Assembly (NCBI RefSeq): GCF_000015725.1
Contig: NC_008825.1
Span: 2,356,001 to 2,420,000 of the forward strand
Direction of reading: 5' to 3'
DNA from: Methylibium petroleiphilum PM1
GTDB taxonomy: Bacteria > Pseudomonadota > Gammaproteobacteria > Burkholderiales > Burkholderiaceae_C
DNA length: 64,000 nt
In this document: positions 33,031 through 43,726 of the stretch, piece by piece
Layout of the letters: each line of letters begins with the position of its first letter
Numbering within the stretch: the stretch's first letter is position 1
Notes under the pieces: generated by a model
What the model saw: the letters and a program-made list of their open reading frames with translations, nothing else
What the model was told of the DNA's origin: nothing
Database searches by the model: none
Made by a program: the position numbers and the translations under genes

Positions 33031-36000
33031 TCATTTCAGGCCGAAGGCGACCCGGGCGGTCGCGCCCTTGTCGTCGATCCCCTCGGTGCCGAGCCGTGAG
33101 GCCGTCAGCAGCACCCTCTCGGGCGGCACCTTCCCGGTCAGGTAAGCCTTGACGCGGTCACCGCGCTGGTCGGCCAGGGCCTTCAAGGCTGGCTCGCCGG
33201 CCGGTGCGCTGGCCAGCAGCAGGGCTTCCATCTCGCCCGGCGGCAGGCTCTTGGCCAGGCCGATGGCGTTGCGGGGCTTGGTCTTCAGGTCGGAGGCCTT
33301 GTAGGCGGCCTCGAGCCAGCGGCCCCGTTCGTCGGGCTCGATCTTCACGCTCTCAGCCAGCTCGCCGGTGGATTTGGCCTTGGCCGTGCGCAGCAGGCGG
33401 TCGAGGTACTGGGCGCGGAGCGCGGCCTCGTCGACCGCCGGGTCGGCGCGGCCGGTGGCTTCGAGCTTGAGGGCCGGCCGGTCGGTCAGTGCCTTGACCA
33501 GGGTGTCCAGGCGCTGGCGGCTGGCGTCGCTGAGTTCGGTGGAGCCAGGGGCGAACTCCACATAGCCCAGCTCCTGCCCTCCGCCGCCGAAGGCGCTGGC
33601 GAGCAACGAGAACGGCGCGGTGATGGCCTTGGTGATCAGGTTGACGATGACCCGCACGACGATGCGACCGACCGAGAACTGGGGATCGTCGAGGCTGCCG
33701 CTGATCGGCAAATCGATGTCGATCACGCCGTTCCGGTCCTTCAGCAGCGAGACGGCCAGCAGCACCGGCAGCTTCAGCGCGTCGGGGCTGTCGATCTTGT
33801 CGCCGAAGGTGAGCTGGTCGAGATAGACGTTGTTCTCGGCCTCGAGCTTGCCGTTCTCGATCTTGTAGTGGACCTTGACCGACAGGGTGCCCTTCTCGAT
33901 GCCGTAGCCGGCATAGCGGCCGGAGTAGGCGGTGAGACGGGTGATGTCGATGCCACGCGCGCTGGCCGTGATGTCGGTGGCCAGGCGCGGCCCCAGCGGG
34001 TGCATGGTGCCGCCGATCTCCAGCGGCGCGGCGCCATCGACCTTGCCGGAGATCTTCACGGTGGCCGGTTGCGGGCTGTCCCAGGCCAGCGCCGACACCT
34101 CGCCGCCGATGTCGGTGAGCTTGGCCGAGTAGTTGGGGCGGATGAAGTTGTCGGTGAAGTCGACCGTGCCGCCCGCCAGGCGGATCTCGCGCCAGCGCAG
34201 CTGCGGTGGCGGCGCGGCCGGCGCTGCGTCGGCCACCACGGGAGCGGATGCCGCAGCGGCCGCCGCCGGGGCCGGCGGCGCCGGCTCAGGTGGTGCGGCA
34301 GGTGCGGCGCCGGACGCGGTCTCGGTGGTCAGCGAGCGAGGGGTGGCGTCGCCTGGGCGCTTGACGATCTCGGACAGGTTGATGCGGCCATCCGCGTTGA
34401 CGATCACCCTGCCGTAGAAGTCGTCGAGCGTGACGGTACCCAGATCGGCCTGGACCGCGGCGGGCCGCCATCCGACATCGGCCGCATCGAACTGCAGGCC
34501 CTTGAAGCGCACGAACTCGGCCTGGTTGATCTGGTCGAGCAGGCGCAGCTCCCGCAGCGCCAGACGTCCGCGCCAGCGCGCCAGCGACACGGCCTCCTGC
34601 GGCGTCCCGTCGACCTGCAGCTCGCCTCGCGCGCTGACCTTCGCCGACACCAGCGCGACGTTCAACTGCGCCTCGACATAAGGCTGCAGCGCGCGCAGGT
34701 CGAGGGAATCGAGGTCGATCTTGCTGCGCAGCGCCAGCGGCTGCGGTCGCGCGGTGCCGCTGGCACGCAGCCGGCCGCCGTGCTGCAGGGCCGTGGCCAA
34801 CTCGAAGCTCAGCGGCTTGGTCAGGTCGCTGTCGAGCTGGCGCAACTTGAGATCGGTGCGTGTGACACCGAAGACCGCGACCGGCTTGACGCTGCGATCG
34901 CTGAGGGTGACGCGGCAGTTGCTGCAACTCAGTTCGCCGACCTGCCAGCGCGGCGGCGGGATCGACCGTTCCTGCGCGGCGGCCGACGCCGAGACCGCCG
35001 GCTCGGCGGGCGGCGGCTGCCAGCCGATCAGGCCTCGCTCGTTGCGCGCCGCCTCGAGGTCCAGGCCCTCCAGCTTCACGGCGGCAATGCGGGCCACGAT
35101 CGGCTCGGCGGCGCCGGCACCGACCTGCAGCCCGTTCACGTCGAGCCGCGACAGGCGCAGCCGGTCCGTCGCCGTGTCTGGCTTGGCGAGCTTGCCAGCT
35201 GCCTTGCGCGCCGACGGCGGCGGAGGCACCGCGGCGGCACCGACCGGCTGCAATTCCAGTCCCGTGAGCTGTAGGGCGCCTTCGCTGACGGACCAGCTCG
35301 CCGGGCCGACCTCGGCCTGTGCCTGCAGCGCCACGTCGGCCCCCACCACGCGCACTGGAAGCAGCGTCTGCCACGGCGCGAGCCAAGCGGTGGGCTTGAA
35401 GCCGGCCACGTCGGCTTTCAGCCGGGCGTTGCGGGCCGCGACCGACAGCGTGCCATCGACCTGGACCTTGGCGCCCTGCGCGTCGACCAGCGAAAGTGCC
35501 AGCGTGGCGGGCGGCGCATCGGGGCGGGCGTCAAGTCCGCTGACCGCCAGCGTGATGGGCGTCAGCGCCTGACCCTGCGGCCAGGCCGGCTCGGTGAGCA
35601 ACACGCGGCCTTCGGCCAGCTCGAGCTTGTCCACCCGCCATTGCCAGCCGTCGGCATCGCCAGCCGCGGCGGGCGCCGAGGCGGCCCCGCCCGCTGCACT
35701 GACGGCCGAGGCTGGCACATCGGACAGCACCAGGCGGTCCTTGCCGGTGGGCGCCGGCGCCGCGGCCGCGAGGCGCGGCAGGTCGACCTCGATCTGCGGC
35801 GCCTGCAGCCGGATCGCACCCACGATGGCCTTGCGCTCCAGCGGCTGCAGGTCCAGCCCCTCGATCGCCAGACGTTCCACCGCGACCCGCGCGCCCTGCG
35901 CCGGAACCACCGTCTGCATCTGGGACAGCGTGGCGCTGCCAGCGATCCGCAACAGGGGCGCCGCCGGTGCGGGCCGCTGCTCGAAGCCGATCGCGAGCCG

Positions 36001-36813
36001 CAGGTCGAGCTGCCCTCGCAGGACATCGATCGGCAACGCCTGCGGCAGCAGTGGCGCAAACGCCTCGACCCAGCGCGGCACGTCGAGCTGCTGCCAGCTC
36101 ACGTCGACGTGTGAGCGGCGCCCCTCGGCGAACGGCTGGGTCTTGCCCTGCACCTGCAGGTGGCTGCCGTTGACCCGGGCGTCGAGCAGCGGTTCGACGT
36201 CGATCGTCACCTGAGAAGGCAGATTCGAGACGAAGGGAACGCCGATCTGCAGCCCCTCCACGTGGTGCTCACTGCGAGACACGCGGTCGACGATGTGGAT
36301 GCGCCCGCCTTCGAGACGGATGTTGTTCAGCGCGAAGCGCGCCGGCTTGGCATCGGGCGGCGCCGGCGGCTGCTTCGCCAAGGCTTCGAGCATCGGCGTG
36401 ATGTTGTAGCGCCCGATCGCCTGGCGCTCCAGTTCGATCTGCGGCTCGCGAACCAGCACGCGCTCGAGCACCGGCGCGAGCCGCCACAACGACTCGATGG
36501 ACAGGTCGGCGCGCAGCTCGGCGACGCGCAGCCAGGGCGCCTCGGCCGGCCCGAGCTTCAGGCCTGCGATCACCGCCTCCAGCCTCCATGGCGCCAGTTC
36601 GATGCGATCCAGCGCCAGTGGTGCGCCGAGCGCCTCGCTGGCCGCTGCCTCGATGCGTGGTTTCAGGAAGCCCGGCAACCAGGCGCCGATCAGCAGCGTC
36701 CACAGCAGAGCGAAGGTCGCTACGCCGCCCGCGGTCCACAACAGGGCGCGCGGCACCGCGCCACACTGCCGAAAAGGGAGCAGAGCTGGCAATCGTGTGC
36801 GGGAGGAAGTCAT
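33031..36813 (-). CDS. Giant DUF748/AsmA-like membrane-anchored periplasmic protein
   Basis: 1260 residues from the ATG at 36813. One N-terminal membrane helix (about residues 26-45, ALLWTAGGVATFALLWTLLIGAW), then a very long beta-rich periplasmic part of the DUF748 kind, related to AsmA/TamB bridge proteins. LAPWRLEAVIAGLKLG is near the start and GRYAGYGIEKGTLSVKVHYKIENGKLEAENNVYLDQLTFG and KDRNGVIDIDLPISGSLDDP near residue 1000. The last 180 residues resemble an OmpA-like fold (YVEFAPGSTELSDASRQRLDTLVKAL, and QRGDRVKAYL). An Ala/Pro-rich linker lies around residues 850-870. Such proteins are thought to move lipids between the membranes. No partner gene is adjacent. Confidence 0.85.
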   Translation of the reverse strand: MTSSRTRLPALLPFRQCGAVPRALLWTAGGVATFALLWTLLIGAWLPGFLKPRIEAAASEALGAPLALDRIELAPWRLEAVIAGLKLGPAEAPWLRVAELRADLSIESLWRLAPVLERVLVREPQIELERQAIGRYNITPMLEALAKQPPAPPDAKPARFALNNIRLEGGRIHIVDRVSRSEHHVEGLQIGVPFVSNLPSQVTIDVEPLLDARVNGSHLQVQGKTQPFAEGRRSHVDVSWQQLDVPRWVEAFAPLLPQALPIDVLRGQLDLRLAIGFEQRPAPAAPLLRIAGSATLSQMQTVVPAQGARVAVERLAIEGLDLQPLERKAIVGAIRLQAPQIEVDLPRLAAAAPAPTGKDRLVLSDVPASAVSAAGGAASAPAAAGDADGWQWRVDKLELAEGRVLLTEPAWPQGQALTPITLAVSGLDARPDAPPATLALSLVDAQGAKVQVDGTLSVAARNARLKADVAGFKPTAWLAPWQTLLPVRVVGADVALQAQAEVGPASWSVSEGALQLTGLELQPVGAAAVPPPPSARKAAGKLAKPDTATDRLRLSRLDVNGLQVGAGAAEPIVARIAAVKLEGLDLEAARNERGLIGWQPPPAEPAVSASAAAQERSIPPPRWQVGELSCSNCRVTLSDRSVKPVAVFGVTRTDLKLRQLDSDLTKPLSFELATALQHGGRLRASGTARPQPLALRSKIDLDSLDLRALQPYVEAQLNVALVSAKVSARGELQVDGTPQEAVSLARWRGRLALRELRLLDQINQAEFVRFKGLQFDAADVGWRPAAVQADLGTVTLDDFYGRVIVNADGRINLSEIVKRPGDATPRSLTTETASGAAPAAPPEPAPPAPAAAAAASAPVVADAAPAAPPPQLRWREIRLAGGTVDFTDNFIRPNYSAKLTDIGGEVSALAWDSPQPATVKISGKVDGAAPLEIGGTMHPLGPRLATDITASARGIDITRLTAYSGRYAGYGIEKGTLSVKVHYKIENGKLEAENNVYLDQLTFGDKIDSPDALKLPVLLAVSLLKDRNGVIDIDLPISGSLDDPQFSVGRIVVRVIVNLITKAITAPFSLLASAFGGGGQELGYVEFAPGSTELSDASRQRLDTLVKALTDRPALKLEATGRADPAVDEAALRAQYLDRLLRTAKAKSTGELAESVKIEPDERGRWLEAAYKASDLKTKPRNAIGLAKSLPPGEMEALLLASAPAGEPALKALADQRGDRVKAYLTGKVPPERVLLTASRLGTEGIDDKGATARVAFGLK

Positions 36814-36893
36814 TGCTGACGCAGACGGGACAGTCGGGAAGGCCGTGGCAGTGTGCTCGCGCGCGCACTCGCGGGTCAACGCCACGCTTTCAC

Positions 36894-37565
36894 TCAAAGG
36901 GGCGCAAGCAGTGACAGCAGGTCGAGCGGCGTTGCGATCACCGCGTCGGCGCCCCAGGCATCGAGATCCGGCGTCGCTCCGAGGTAACCGTAGGCCGCAG
37001 CGATGGCGGGCATGCCGGCGGCGCGCGCCGCCTCGATGTCGCGCAGGTCGTCGCCCACGTACACGGCCTCGCGCGGCGCGACCCCAAGCCGCCGGCAGGC
37101 TTCGAACAGCGGCGCCGGATGCGGCTTGGCATGCGGGGTGGTGTCACCCGAGATCACCACCGAGGTCAGGCGATCGAGCCCCAAGCCCGCCACCACCGGG
37201 CCTGTGAAGCGGGTCGCCTTGTTGGTCACGATGCCCCAGGACAGGCCGCACTGCGCGAGCGATGCAAGGCACCCGGCCACCCCGTCGAACAGGCGGGTGT
37301 CGCGGTCGAGCGCGGCCTCGTACTCCGTCAGGAACTCGGCGCGCGCCGTTTCGTAGTCGTCGTCGCCGGGATGCATGCCGAGTCCGGCGCCCAGCATGCC
37401 GCGCGCGCCGGCCGACGCGACCGGACGCAACTGCGATATCGGCAGCGCGGGCAGGCCGCGCCGCTCGCGCAGTCGGTTCAGGGCCCCGCCGAGGTCGGGT
37501 GCGGTGTCGGCGAGCGTGCCATCGAGGTCGAACAGCACGGCGCGCACACTAAAGCGCGCGCTCAT
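36894..37565 (-). CDS. gph: Phosphoglycolate phosphatase-like HAD hydrolase
   Basis: 223 residues. HAD motif [17 protein letters not shown] at the N-terminus, motif II in GIVTNKATR, motif III Lys in [17 protein letters not shown], motif [20 protein letters not shown]. The cap is the all-helical Gph type. It dephosphorylates 2-phosphoglycolate, or in this genomic setting possibly N-acetylmuramate phosphate as for MupP. The ATG at 37565 overlaps the ubiG stop (ATGA), giving a ubiG-gph unit on the minus strand, a common arrangement in beta- and gammaproteobacteria. Confidence 0.92.
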   Translation of the reverse strand: MSARFSVRAVLFDLDGTLADTAPDLGGALNRLRERRGLPALPISQLRPVASAGARGMLGAGLGMHPGDDDYETARAEFLTEYEAALDRDTRLFDGVAGCLASLAQCGLSWGIVTNKATRFTGPVVAGLGLDRLTSVVISGDTTPHAKPHPAPLFEACRRLGVAPREAVYVGDDLRDIEAARAAGMPAIAAAYGYLGATPDLDAWGADAVIATPLDLLSLLAPL

Positions 37566-38284
37566 GCTCTGCGGCAGCCGAACAGGTAGTTCACGCTGGT
37601 GTCGGCGCTCAGCCAGTAGCGGCGCGTGACCGGGTTGTATTCCATGCCGCGGGTCGCGCTCACGTCGAGATCGGCTTCGCGACACCAGCGTGCCAGTTCG
37701 CTCGGGCGGATGAAGCGCGCGTACTCGTGCGTTCCACGCGGCAGCAGCTTGAGCAGGTATTCCGCACCGACGATCGCGAACAGGAAGGCCTTGGGATTGC
37801 GGTTCAACGTCGAGAAGAACACGTGCCCTCCGGGCCGCACCAGCGCAGCGCAAGCCTGCACGATCGAAGACGGATCGGGAACGTGCTCGAGCATTTCCAT
37901 GCAGGTCACGACGTCGTAGCGGCCCGGTTGCTCGGCCGCCAGCGCCTCGGCGGCGATTTCGCGGTACTGCACCGATGGTGTGGCCACCTCCAGAGCGTGC
38001 AGCTGTGCCACCTTGAGCGCCTTGCTCGACAGGTCGATCCCCAGCACCTCGGCGCCCTGGCGCGCCATCGCATCGGACAGGATGCCGCCCCCGCAACCGA
38101 CGTCGAGCACCCGCTTGCCCTGGAGCCCGCCGGCCAGCTTGGCGAGCCACTCGAGCCGCAGCGGGTTGATCTGGTGCAGCGGCCGGAACTCGCTCTCCGG
38201 GTCCCACCAGCGGTGAGCCAGGTCACCGAACTTCGCGAGTTCCTGGGGGTCGGCGTTCATTGCCGAGGCATCGTTCGTCGTCAT
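37562..38284 (-). CDS. ubiG: Ubiquinone biosynthesis O-methyltransferase UbiG
   Basis: 240 residues from the ATG at 38284. The UbiG opening [31 protein letters not shown] is diagnostic, followed by the SAM-binding motif [31 protein letters not shown] and [37 protein letters not shown] complete the family pattern. It performs both O-methylations of ubiquinone synthesis. A TACCAT box ends 6 bases ahead of the ATG with no ribosome-binding site between, a possible leaderless start. The next gene (gph) overlaps by 4 bases. Confidence 0.97.
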   Translation of the reverse strand: MTTNDASAMNADPQELAKFGDLAHRWWDPESEFRPLHQINPLRLEWLAKLAGGLQGKRVLDVGCGGGILSDAMARQGAEVLGIDLSSKALKVAQLHALEVATPSVQYREIAAEALAAEQPGRYDVVTCMEMLEHVPDPSSIVQACAALVRPGGHVFFSTLNRNPKAFLFAIVGAEYLLKLLPRGTHEYARFIRPSELARWCREADLDVSATRGMEYNPVTRRYWLSADTSVNYLFGCRRA

Positions 38285-38320
38285 GAGCGGATGGTAGGCG
38301 CTGGAAATGGCGCGAAGAAA

Positions 38321-38347
38321 CAAAAAACCCCGCCGAGGCGGGGTTTC
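38321..38347 (-). terminator. Rho-independent terminator of the OmpA-like gene
   Basis: On the minus strand the stem AAACCCCGC / GCGGGGTTT (38325-38346, loop CTCG) is followed by a run of six T (38327-38322). It lies 20 bases past the OmpA-like stop at 38366. Confidence 0.92.
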
Positions 38348-38365
38348 GAAGCGGACCAGGCCAGC

Positions 38366-39025
38366 TTACTTCTTGGTACGCGTACCGACCACTTCGATTT
38401 CCGTGCGGCGATTCTTCGCGCGGCCATCGGCGGTCTTGTTGTCTGCCACCGGTTGCTTCTCGCCCTTGCCTTCGGTGTAGATGCGGTTCTTCTCGATGCC
38501 CTTCGACTCGAGATAAGCCTTGACGGCCTCCGAACGACGCAGCGACAGCTTCTGGTTGTAGGCGTCGGAACCGACCGAGTCGGTGTGGCCGACGGCGATC
38601 ACGACTTCCAGGTTCAGACCGGCGATCTTGCTGGCCAGGTCGTCGAGCTTGCTCTTGGCCTCGGGCTTCAGGGTCGCCTTGTCGAAGTCGAAGAACGCGT
38701 CGGCGGCGTAGGTCACCTTCTCGCTGACCGGCACCGGCACGACAGCCGGAGCAGGCGCCGGGGCCGGCGGGGCCACGGGCGCAGGAGCGGGGGCGGCGGC
38801 AACAGGAGCCGGCGGCGGGGCCTTCGGCGGCGCGCCGTCGCAGCGCTCGTCGGCGGTCGCGGGGGTCCAGAAATTGTCGCGCCAGCAGAGTTCGTTGGTG
38901 CCGTTCTTCCAGACGTTCCCGTCCACGTTCTTCCAGTTGTCGACCGTCTGGGCGAACGCGGTGGAAGCGGAGGTGGCGATCGCGGCAGTCGCGAAGAGCA
39001 TTGCCACCTTGTTCAATTTATTCAT
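38366..39025 (-). CDS. OmpA-like peptidoglycan-associated outer-membrane protein
   Basis: 219 residues from the ATG at 39025, with GAGAGGAAAG upstream. Signal peptide LFATAAIATSASTAFAQ. A short N-terminal segment with Trp and Cys follows (NWKNVDGNVWKNGTNELCWRDNFWTPATADERCDG), then an Ala/Pro linker of about 40 residues. The C-terminal OmpA domain has FFDFDKATLKPEAKSKLDDLA, VGHTDSVGSDAYNQKLSLRRSEAVKAYL and the peptidoglycan-binding NRRTEIEV. No eight-stranded barrel is present, so it is a periplasmic peptidoglycan-binding protein of the betaproteobacterial OmpA type. Probably highly expressed; it has its own strong terminator and is divergent from gyrA. Confidence 0.93.
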   Translation of the reverse strand: MNKLNKVAMLFATAAIATSASTAFAQTVDNWKNVDGNVWKNGTNELCWRDNFWTPATADERCDGAPPKAPPPAPVAAAPAPAPVAPPAPAPAPAVVPVPVSEKVTYAADAFFDFDKATLKPEAKSKLDDLASKIAGLNLEVVIAVGHTDSVGSDAYNQKLSLRRSEAVKAYLESKGIEKNRIYTEGKGEKQPVADNKTADGRAKNRRTEIEVVGTRTKK

Positions 39026-39224
39026 GACTTTCCTCTCTCGGTAGGCCGTTAAACGGCAGACGTCCATGCGGATATATCGAGCGAAACTATCAAGTGCCCT
39101 ATGAAAAGAGCACTTTAGGACCGACAAATCATTGTGCCATATGGCTTTGCAGCGACAAGGTTTCGGCCAGCTCCCGTGCCGCACCCGTGGCCGCTGTTGC
39201 GCTGCTGCGACAGCGAGCGGCAAC

Positions 39225-39230
39225 TAGAAT
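39225..39230 (+). promoter_or_regulatory. -10-like box ahead of gyrA
   Basis: TAGAAT inside CTAGAATCG, 87 bases before the gyrA ATG, in the gap shared with the divergent OmpA-like gene. No well-spaced -35 was found. Confidence 0.4.
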
Positions 39231-39317
39231 CGTCGACTTCCCGCTACCCCTTGCGTCCGGCCCCGCGCCCGATGCAAGCCCCGCGGCCCCTCACCGCGGA
39301 CCACCTCCCGATCTCGC

Positions 39318-41939
39318 ATGACCCAGTTCGCCAAGGAAACCCTGCCGATCAGCCTCGAAGAGGAGATGCGGCGCTCCTACCTCGACTACGCGATGAGCGT
39401 GATCGTCGGTCGAGCCCTGCCGGATGCACGCGACGGCCTGAAGCCGGTGCACCGGCGCGTGCTGTTCGCGATGCACGAGTTGAACAACGACTGGAACCGC
39501 CCGTACAAGAAGTCGGCGCGCATCGTCGGCGACGTGATCGGTAAGTACCACCCGCACGGCGACACCGCGGTCTACGACACCATCGTGCGCATGGCGCAGG
39601 ACTTCTCGCTGCGCCACATGCTGGTCGACGGCCAGGGCAACTTCGGCTCGGTCGACGGCGACAACGCGGCGGCGATGCGCTACACCGAGATCCGGCTGTC
39701 CAAGATCGCCCACGAGATGCTGGCCGATCTGGACAAGGGCACGGTCGATTTCGGCCCCAACTACGACGGTTCCGAGAAGGAACCGCTGGTGATGCCGACC
39801 CGCCTGCCGAACCTGCTGGTCAACGGCTCGGCCGGCATCGCGGTGGGCATGGCCACCAACATCCCGCCTCACAACCTGAACGAGACGGTCGATGCCTGCC
39901 TGCACCTGCTGAAGAACCCCGAGGCCTCGATCGACGAACTGATGGAGATCATCCCGGCGCCGGACTTCCCGACTGCCGGCATCATCTACGGCCTCAATGG
40001 CGTGCGCGAGGGCTACCGCACCGGCCGCGGCAAGGTGGTGATGCGCGCCAAGTGCCACTTCGAGGATATCGACAAGGGCGCGCGTCAGTCGATCATCGTC
40101 GACGAAATCCCCTACCAGGTGAACAAGAAGACGCTGCTCGAGCGCATGGCCGAGCTCGTCCACGAGAAGAAGCTGGAGGGCATCAGCCACATCCAGGACG
40201 AGTCCGACAAGTCGGGCATGCGGGTCGTCATCGAGCTCAAGCGCGGTGAAGTGCCCGAAGTGGTGCTGAACAACCTGTACAAGCAGACCCAGCTGCAGGA
40301 CAGCTTCGGCATCAACATGGTGGCGCTGGTGGACGGCCAGCCCAAGCTGTGCAACCTGCGCGATCTGGTGGAGGTGTTCCTCGAACACCGCCGCGAGGTG
40401 GTCACGCGGCGTACCGTGTTCGAGCTGCGCAAGGCACGCGAACGCGGCCACGTGCTCGAGGGCCTGGCGGTCGCGCTGGCGAACATCGACGAGTTCATCG
40501 AGATCATCAAGAACTCGCCCACGCCGCCGCTGGCCAAGCAGGGACTGATGGACAAGAGCTGGGATTCGTCGCTGGTGCGCGAGATGCTCGTCCGCGCGGC
40601 GTCCGACACCCCGGGCGGCCGCGACGCGTTCCGTCCTGAAGGACTGCCGGCGGTATACGGCATGCAGGCCGACGGGCTGTACCGGCTGTCCGACGATCAA
40701 GCCCAGGAGATCCTGCAGATGCGCCTGCAGCGTCTCACCGGCCTGGAGCAGGACAAGATCATCGGCGAATACAAGGAGGTGATGGCGCACATCGCCGACC
40801 TGCTCGACATCCTGTCCAAGCCCGAGCGCGTGACCACCATCATCGGCGAGGAACTGGTGGCGGTGAAGCAGGAGTTCGGCCAGACCAAGCTGGGCGCACG
40901 CCGCAGCGTGATCGAGCACAACGTGCAGGAGCTCGGCACCGAGGATCTGATCACGCCGACCGACATGGTGGTCACGCTGAGCCACACCGGTTACGTGAAG
41001 AGCCAGCCGCTGGCCGAATACCGCGCGCAGCGCCGCGGCGGGCGCGGCAAGCAGGCCACGCAGACCAAGGACGACGACTGGATCGAGCAGCTCTTCATCG
41101 CCAACACACACGACTGGATGCTGTGCTTCAGTAACCGGGGACGCGTCTACTGGCTCAAGGTCTGGGAGGTGCCGCAAGGCGGCCGCGCAGCGCGCGGCAA
41201 GCCCATCGTCAACATGTTCCCGTTGCAGCCCAACGAGAAGATCACGGTGGTTCTGCCGCTGACGGGCGAGTTCCGCACCTTCCCTTCGGATCACTACATC
41301 TTCATGTCCACCGCGCTCGGCACAGTGAAGAAGACCGCGCTCGATGAATTCAGCAACCCGCGCAAGGCCGGCATCATCGCCGTCGACCTGGACGAAGGCG
41401 ACCACCTCATCGGTGCGGCGCTGACCGACGGCAAGCACGATGTGATGCTGTTCTCCGACGGAGGCAAGGCAGTCCGCTTCGACGAGGACGACGTGCGACC
41501 GATGGGCCGCAACGCGCGCGGCGTGCGGGGCATGGCGCTCGAACCCGGCCAGAACGTCATCGCGATGCTGGTGGCCGAGGACGAGTCGCAGAGCGTGCTC
41601 ACCGCCACCGAGAACGGCTACGGCAAGCGCACCTCGATCACCGAGTACACCCGGCACGGCCGCGGCACCAAGGGCATGATCGCGATCCAGCAGACCGAGC
41701 GCAACGGCCGCGTCGTCGCCGCGACGCTGGTGCGTCCGGAGGACGAGATCATGCTGATCACCGACCGGGGTGTGCTGGTCCGCACGCGCGTGAGCGAGAT
41801 TCGCGAACTCGGCCGCGCGACCCAGGGCGTCACGTTGATCTCCCTCGACGACGGTTCGCAGCTCGGTGGCCTGCAGCGCATCGTCGAGAACGACGCTGGC
41901 AGCGATGCCGGCGATACCGAAGAGACGCCGGCGCCATGA
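39318..41939 (+). CDS. gyrA: DNA gyrase subunit A
   Basis: 873 residues, full length. The catalytic tyrosine lies in [15 protein letters not shown]. The quinolone-determining region reads [17 protein letters not shown]: Thr sits at the E. coli Ser83 position and Asp at position 87. Thr is a normal variant in many proteobacteria, so this is not evidence of resistance. The C-terminal beta-pinwheel carries the GyrA box QRRGGRGKQ near residue 570, which marks gyrase rather than topoisomerase IV. With GyrB it introduces negative supercoils. It heads a long plus-strand gene block; its stop overlaps the DUF2059 gene (ATGA). Confidence 0.98.
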   Translation: MTQFAKETLPISLEEEMRRSYLDYAMSVIVGRALPDARDGLKPVHRRVLFAMHELNNDWNRPYKKSARIVGDVIGKYHPHGDTAVYDTIVRMAQDFSLRHMLVDGQGNFGSVDGDNAAAMRYTEIRLSKIAHEMLADLDKGTVDFGPNYDGSEKEPLVMPTRLPNLLVNGSAGIAVGMATNIPPHNLNETVDACLHLLKNPEASIDELMEIIPAPDFPTAGIIYGLNGVREGYRTGRGKVVMRAKCHFEDIDKGARQSIIVDEIPYQVNKKTLLERMAELVHEKKLEGISHIQDESDKSGMRVVIELKRGEVPEVVLNNLYKQTQLQDSFGINMVALVDGQPKLCNLRDLVEVFLEHRREVVTRRTVFELRKARERGHVLEGLAVALANIDEFIEIIKNSPTPPLAKQGLMDKSWDSSLVREMLVRAASDTPGGRDAFRPEGLPAVYGMQADGLYRLSDDQAQEILQMRLQRLTGLEQDKIIGEYKEVMAHIADLLDILSKPERVTTIIGEELVAVKQEFGQTKLGARRSVIEHNVQELGTEDLITPTDMVVTLSHTGYVKSQPLAEYRAQRRGGRGKQATQTKDDDWIEQLFIANTHDWMLCFSNRGRVYWLKVWEVPQGGRAARGKPIVNMFPLQPNEKITVVLPLTGEFRTFPSDHYIFMSTALGTVKKTALDEFSNPRKAGIIAVDLDEGDHLIGAALTDGKHDVMLFSDGGKAVRFDEDDVRPMGRNARGVRGMALEPGQNVIAMLVAEDESQSVLTATENGYGKRTSITEYTRHGRGTKGMIAIQQTERNGRVVAATLVRPEDEIMLITDRGVLVRTRVSEIRELGRATQGVTLISLDDGSQLGGLQRIVENDAGSDAGDTEETPAP

Positions 41940-42619
41940 GGAAACTGCCTCCCCTGGCGACCGCCCTCGCACTCTTGCTGAACGTTGGCGCTGGCAGCGC
42001 CCTGGCCCAGGGCGCCGTCGCGCCTGCCGCGGCGGCCTCGGCGGCGCCCGCCGCCGGCAGCCCGGCGAAACGCGACCTCGCGAGGCGCTGGGTGGCACTG
42101 CAGCAGGATTCGCTGGACGCCGCGGCGCGCAGCATCGTCGAGGCACCGGCTCGGCAGTTGCTGGGTGCGGCCGAACCGGTATTGCGCAGCAAGGTGCCGG
42201 CCGACAAGCGCGATGCCGTGGCGAAGCAGCTGCAGGACGAGGCGCGCAAGTACGCCGACGAGCTCACGCCGGTGGTACGCAAGCGGGCCCAGGAGCTGGC
42301 CCAGAGCCAGATGCTGGCGGCGGTGGAAGAGAAATACACCGAGGACGAACTGCGCCAGGTCGTCGGCTTCTACGAATCGCCGGTGTTCAAGAAGCTGCAG
42401 CAGACGCAGCCGCCGATCGAGCAGGCGCTGGGCCAGAAGCTGCTTGCCGGCGTCCAGCCGACCGTCGAGACGAAGGCCAAGGCGCTGCAGGCCACGATGG
42501 CGAAGATCCTCGGCGTCTCGCCCGCACCGGTCGGCGGTGGCGCGAGCGCGCCGGCCGGCAGCGGCCTCAAGCCGTCTGCGCCGAAGAAGCTGGGCGCCCC
42601 GTCCGCCGACAAGCCCTGA
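41936..42619 (+). CDS. Exported DUF2059 protein
   Basis: 227 residues. Signal peptide ([19 protein letters not shown]) and an Ala-rich start precede the helical DUF2059 domain: [36 protein letters not shown], the family's best conserved block. The tail is Gly/Pro/Lys-rich. Periplasmic, function unknown. The start overlaps the gyrA stop by 4 bases, and serC follows 6 bases later, so it is translationally tied to both. Its presence between gyrA and serC is usual in Burkholderiales, to my knowledge. Confidence 0.88.
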   Translation: MRKLPPLATALALLLNVGAGSALAQGAVAPAAAASAAPAAGSPAKRDLARRWVALQQDSLDAAARSIVEAPARQLLGAAEPVLRSKVPADKRDAVAKQLQDEARKYADELTPVVRKRAQELAQSQMLAAVEEKYTEDELRQVVGFYESPVFKKLQQTQPPIEQALGQKLLAGVQPTVETKAKALQATMAKILGVSPAPVGGGASAPAGSGLKPSAPKKLGAPSADKP

Positions 42620-42625
42620 CCGGCC

Positions 42626-43726
42626 GTGACACGCGCCTACAACTTTTCCGCCGGGCCGGCCACGCTGCCGGAGCCGGTCCTGGCCCAGGCGGCCGCCGAG
42701 ATGCTCGACTGGCGGGGCAGCGGCATGGGCGTCATGGAGATGAGCCACCGCGGCCGCGAGTTCGACGAGATCTTCGCGCGCACCGAGTTGCGGCTGCGCG
42801 AGCTGCTCGCCGTTCCGGCCGAGTTCAAGATCCTCTTCATGCAGGGCGGTGCGATCGCCGAGAACGCGATCGTGCCGATGAACCTGTCCCGCGGCGGCGT
42901 GACCGACCACGTGGTGACCGGCCTGTGGTCGATCAAGACCCGGCAGGAGGCGCTGCGCTATGGCGAGGCGCACATCGTCGCGAGCAACGCGGCCGACGGT
43001 GCCGCCAACCACACCACCCTGCCCGCTCCCGCGACCTGGCGGCTCAGCGCGAACGCGAGCTACGTGCACGTGTGCAGCAACGAGACCATCAACGGCGTGG
43101 AGATGCACGAACTGCCCGACCTGCGGGCGCTCGGGTGCGACGCACCGCTCGTGATGGACTGCTCCTCGCACATCGGCTCGCGGCCCATCGAGTGGACACG
43201 CGTCGGACTCGCCTACGCCGGTGCGCAGAAGAACATCGGCCCCTCCGGCCTGACGTTGGTGTTCGTGCGCGAGGACCTGCTCGGCCATGCGCTCCCCTTC
43301 TGCCCCAGCGCCTTCGACTACGCCGTCGTTGCCGCGAACGGCTCGATGTACAACACGCCGCCGACGTACTCCATCTACATTGCCGGCCTGGTATTCGAGT
43401 GGATGGCGGCCCAGGGTGGCGTGGCGGCGCTCGAGCAGCGCAACATCGAAAAAGCGACGCTGCTGTACGACGCAATCGATGGCTCGGCCTTCTACACCAA
43501 CCGCGTCGCGCGCGAGGCCCGCTCGCGCATGAACGTCCCCTTCTTCCTGCCCGACGACCGGCTGTATGCCCCGTTCCTGGCGGGCGCCGAGGAGCACCGC
43601 CTGCTGCAGCTCAAGGGGCACAAGAGCGTGGGCGGCCTGCGGGCCTCGATCTACAACGCCATGCCGCTGGCTGGAGTGCAGGCACTGGTGACCTACATGC
43701 GAGAATTTGCGCAACGCCATGGCTGA
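42626..43726 (+). CDS. serC: Phosphoserine aminotransferase
   Basis: 366 residues from a GTG start 6 bases past the DUF2059 stop. Family opening [35 protein letters not shown]; the PLP lysine in [19 protein letters not shown] near residue 200; [17 protein letters not shown] and [16 protein letters not shown] near the end. It converts 3-phosphohydroxypyruvate to phosphoserine, and the equivalent pyridoxine precursor. The gene ends 8 bases inside the pheA start. Confidence 0.97.
   Translation: MTRAYNFSAGPATLPEPVLAQAAAEMLDWRGSGMGVMEMSHRGREFDEIFARTELRLRELLAVPAEFKILFMQGGAIAENAIVPMNLSRGGVTDHVVTGLWSIKTRQEALRYGEAHIVASNAADGAANHTTLPAPATWRLSANASYVHVCSNETINGVEMHELPDLRALGCDAPLVMDCSSHIGSRPIEWTRVGLAYAGAQKNIGPSGLTLVFVREDLLGHALPFCPSAFDYAVVAANGSMYNTPPTYSIYIAGLVFEWMAAQGGVAALEQRNIEKATLLYDAIDGSAFYTNRVAREARSRMNVPFFLPDDRLYAPFLAGAEEHRLLQLKGHKSVGGLRASIYNAMPLAGVQALVTYMREFAQRHG

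Noticed and set aside
39543-39600. GyrA Thr at the Ser83 position as a quinolone-resistance mutation
   Set aside because: Thr is a normal wild-type residue at this place in many proteobacteria and the Asp87 position is unchanged.
39291-42146. 951-codon minus-strand open frame
   Set aside because: Antisense to gyrA; no recognisable motif.
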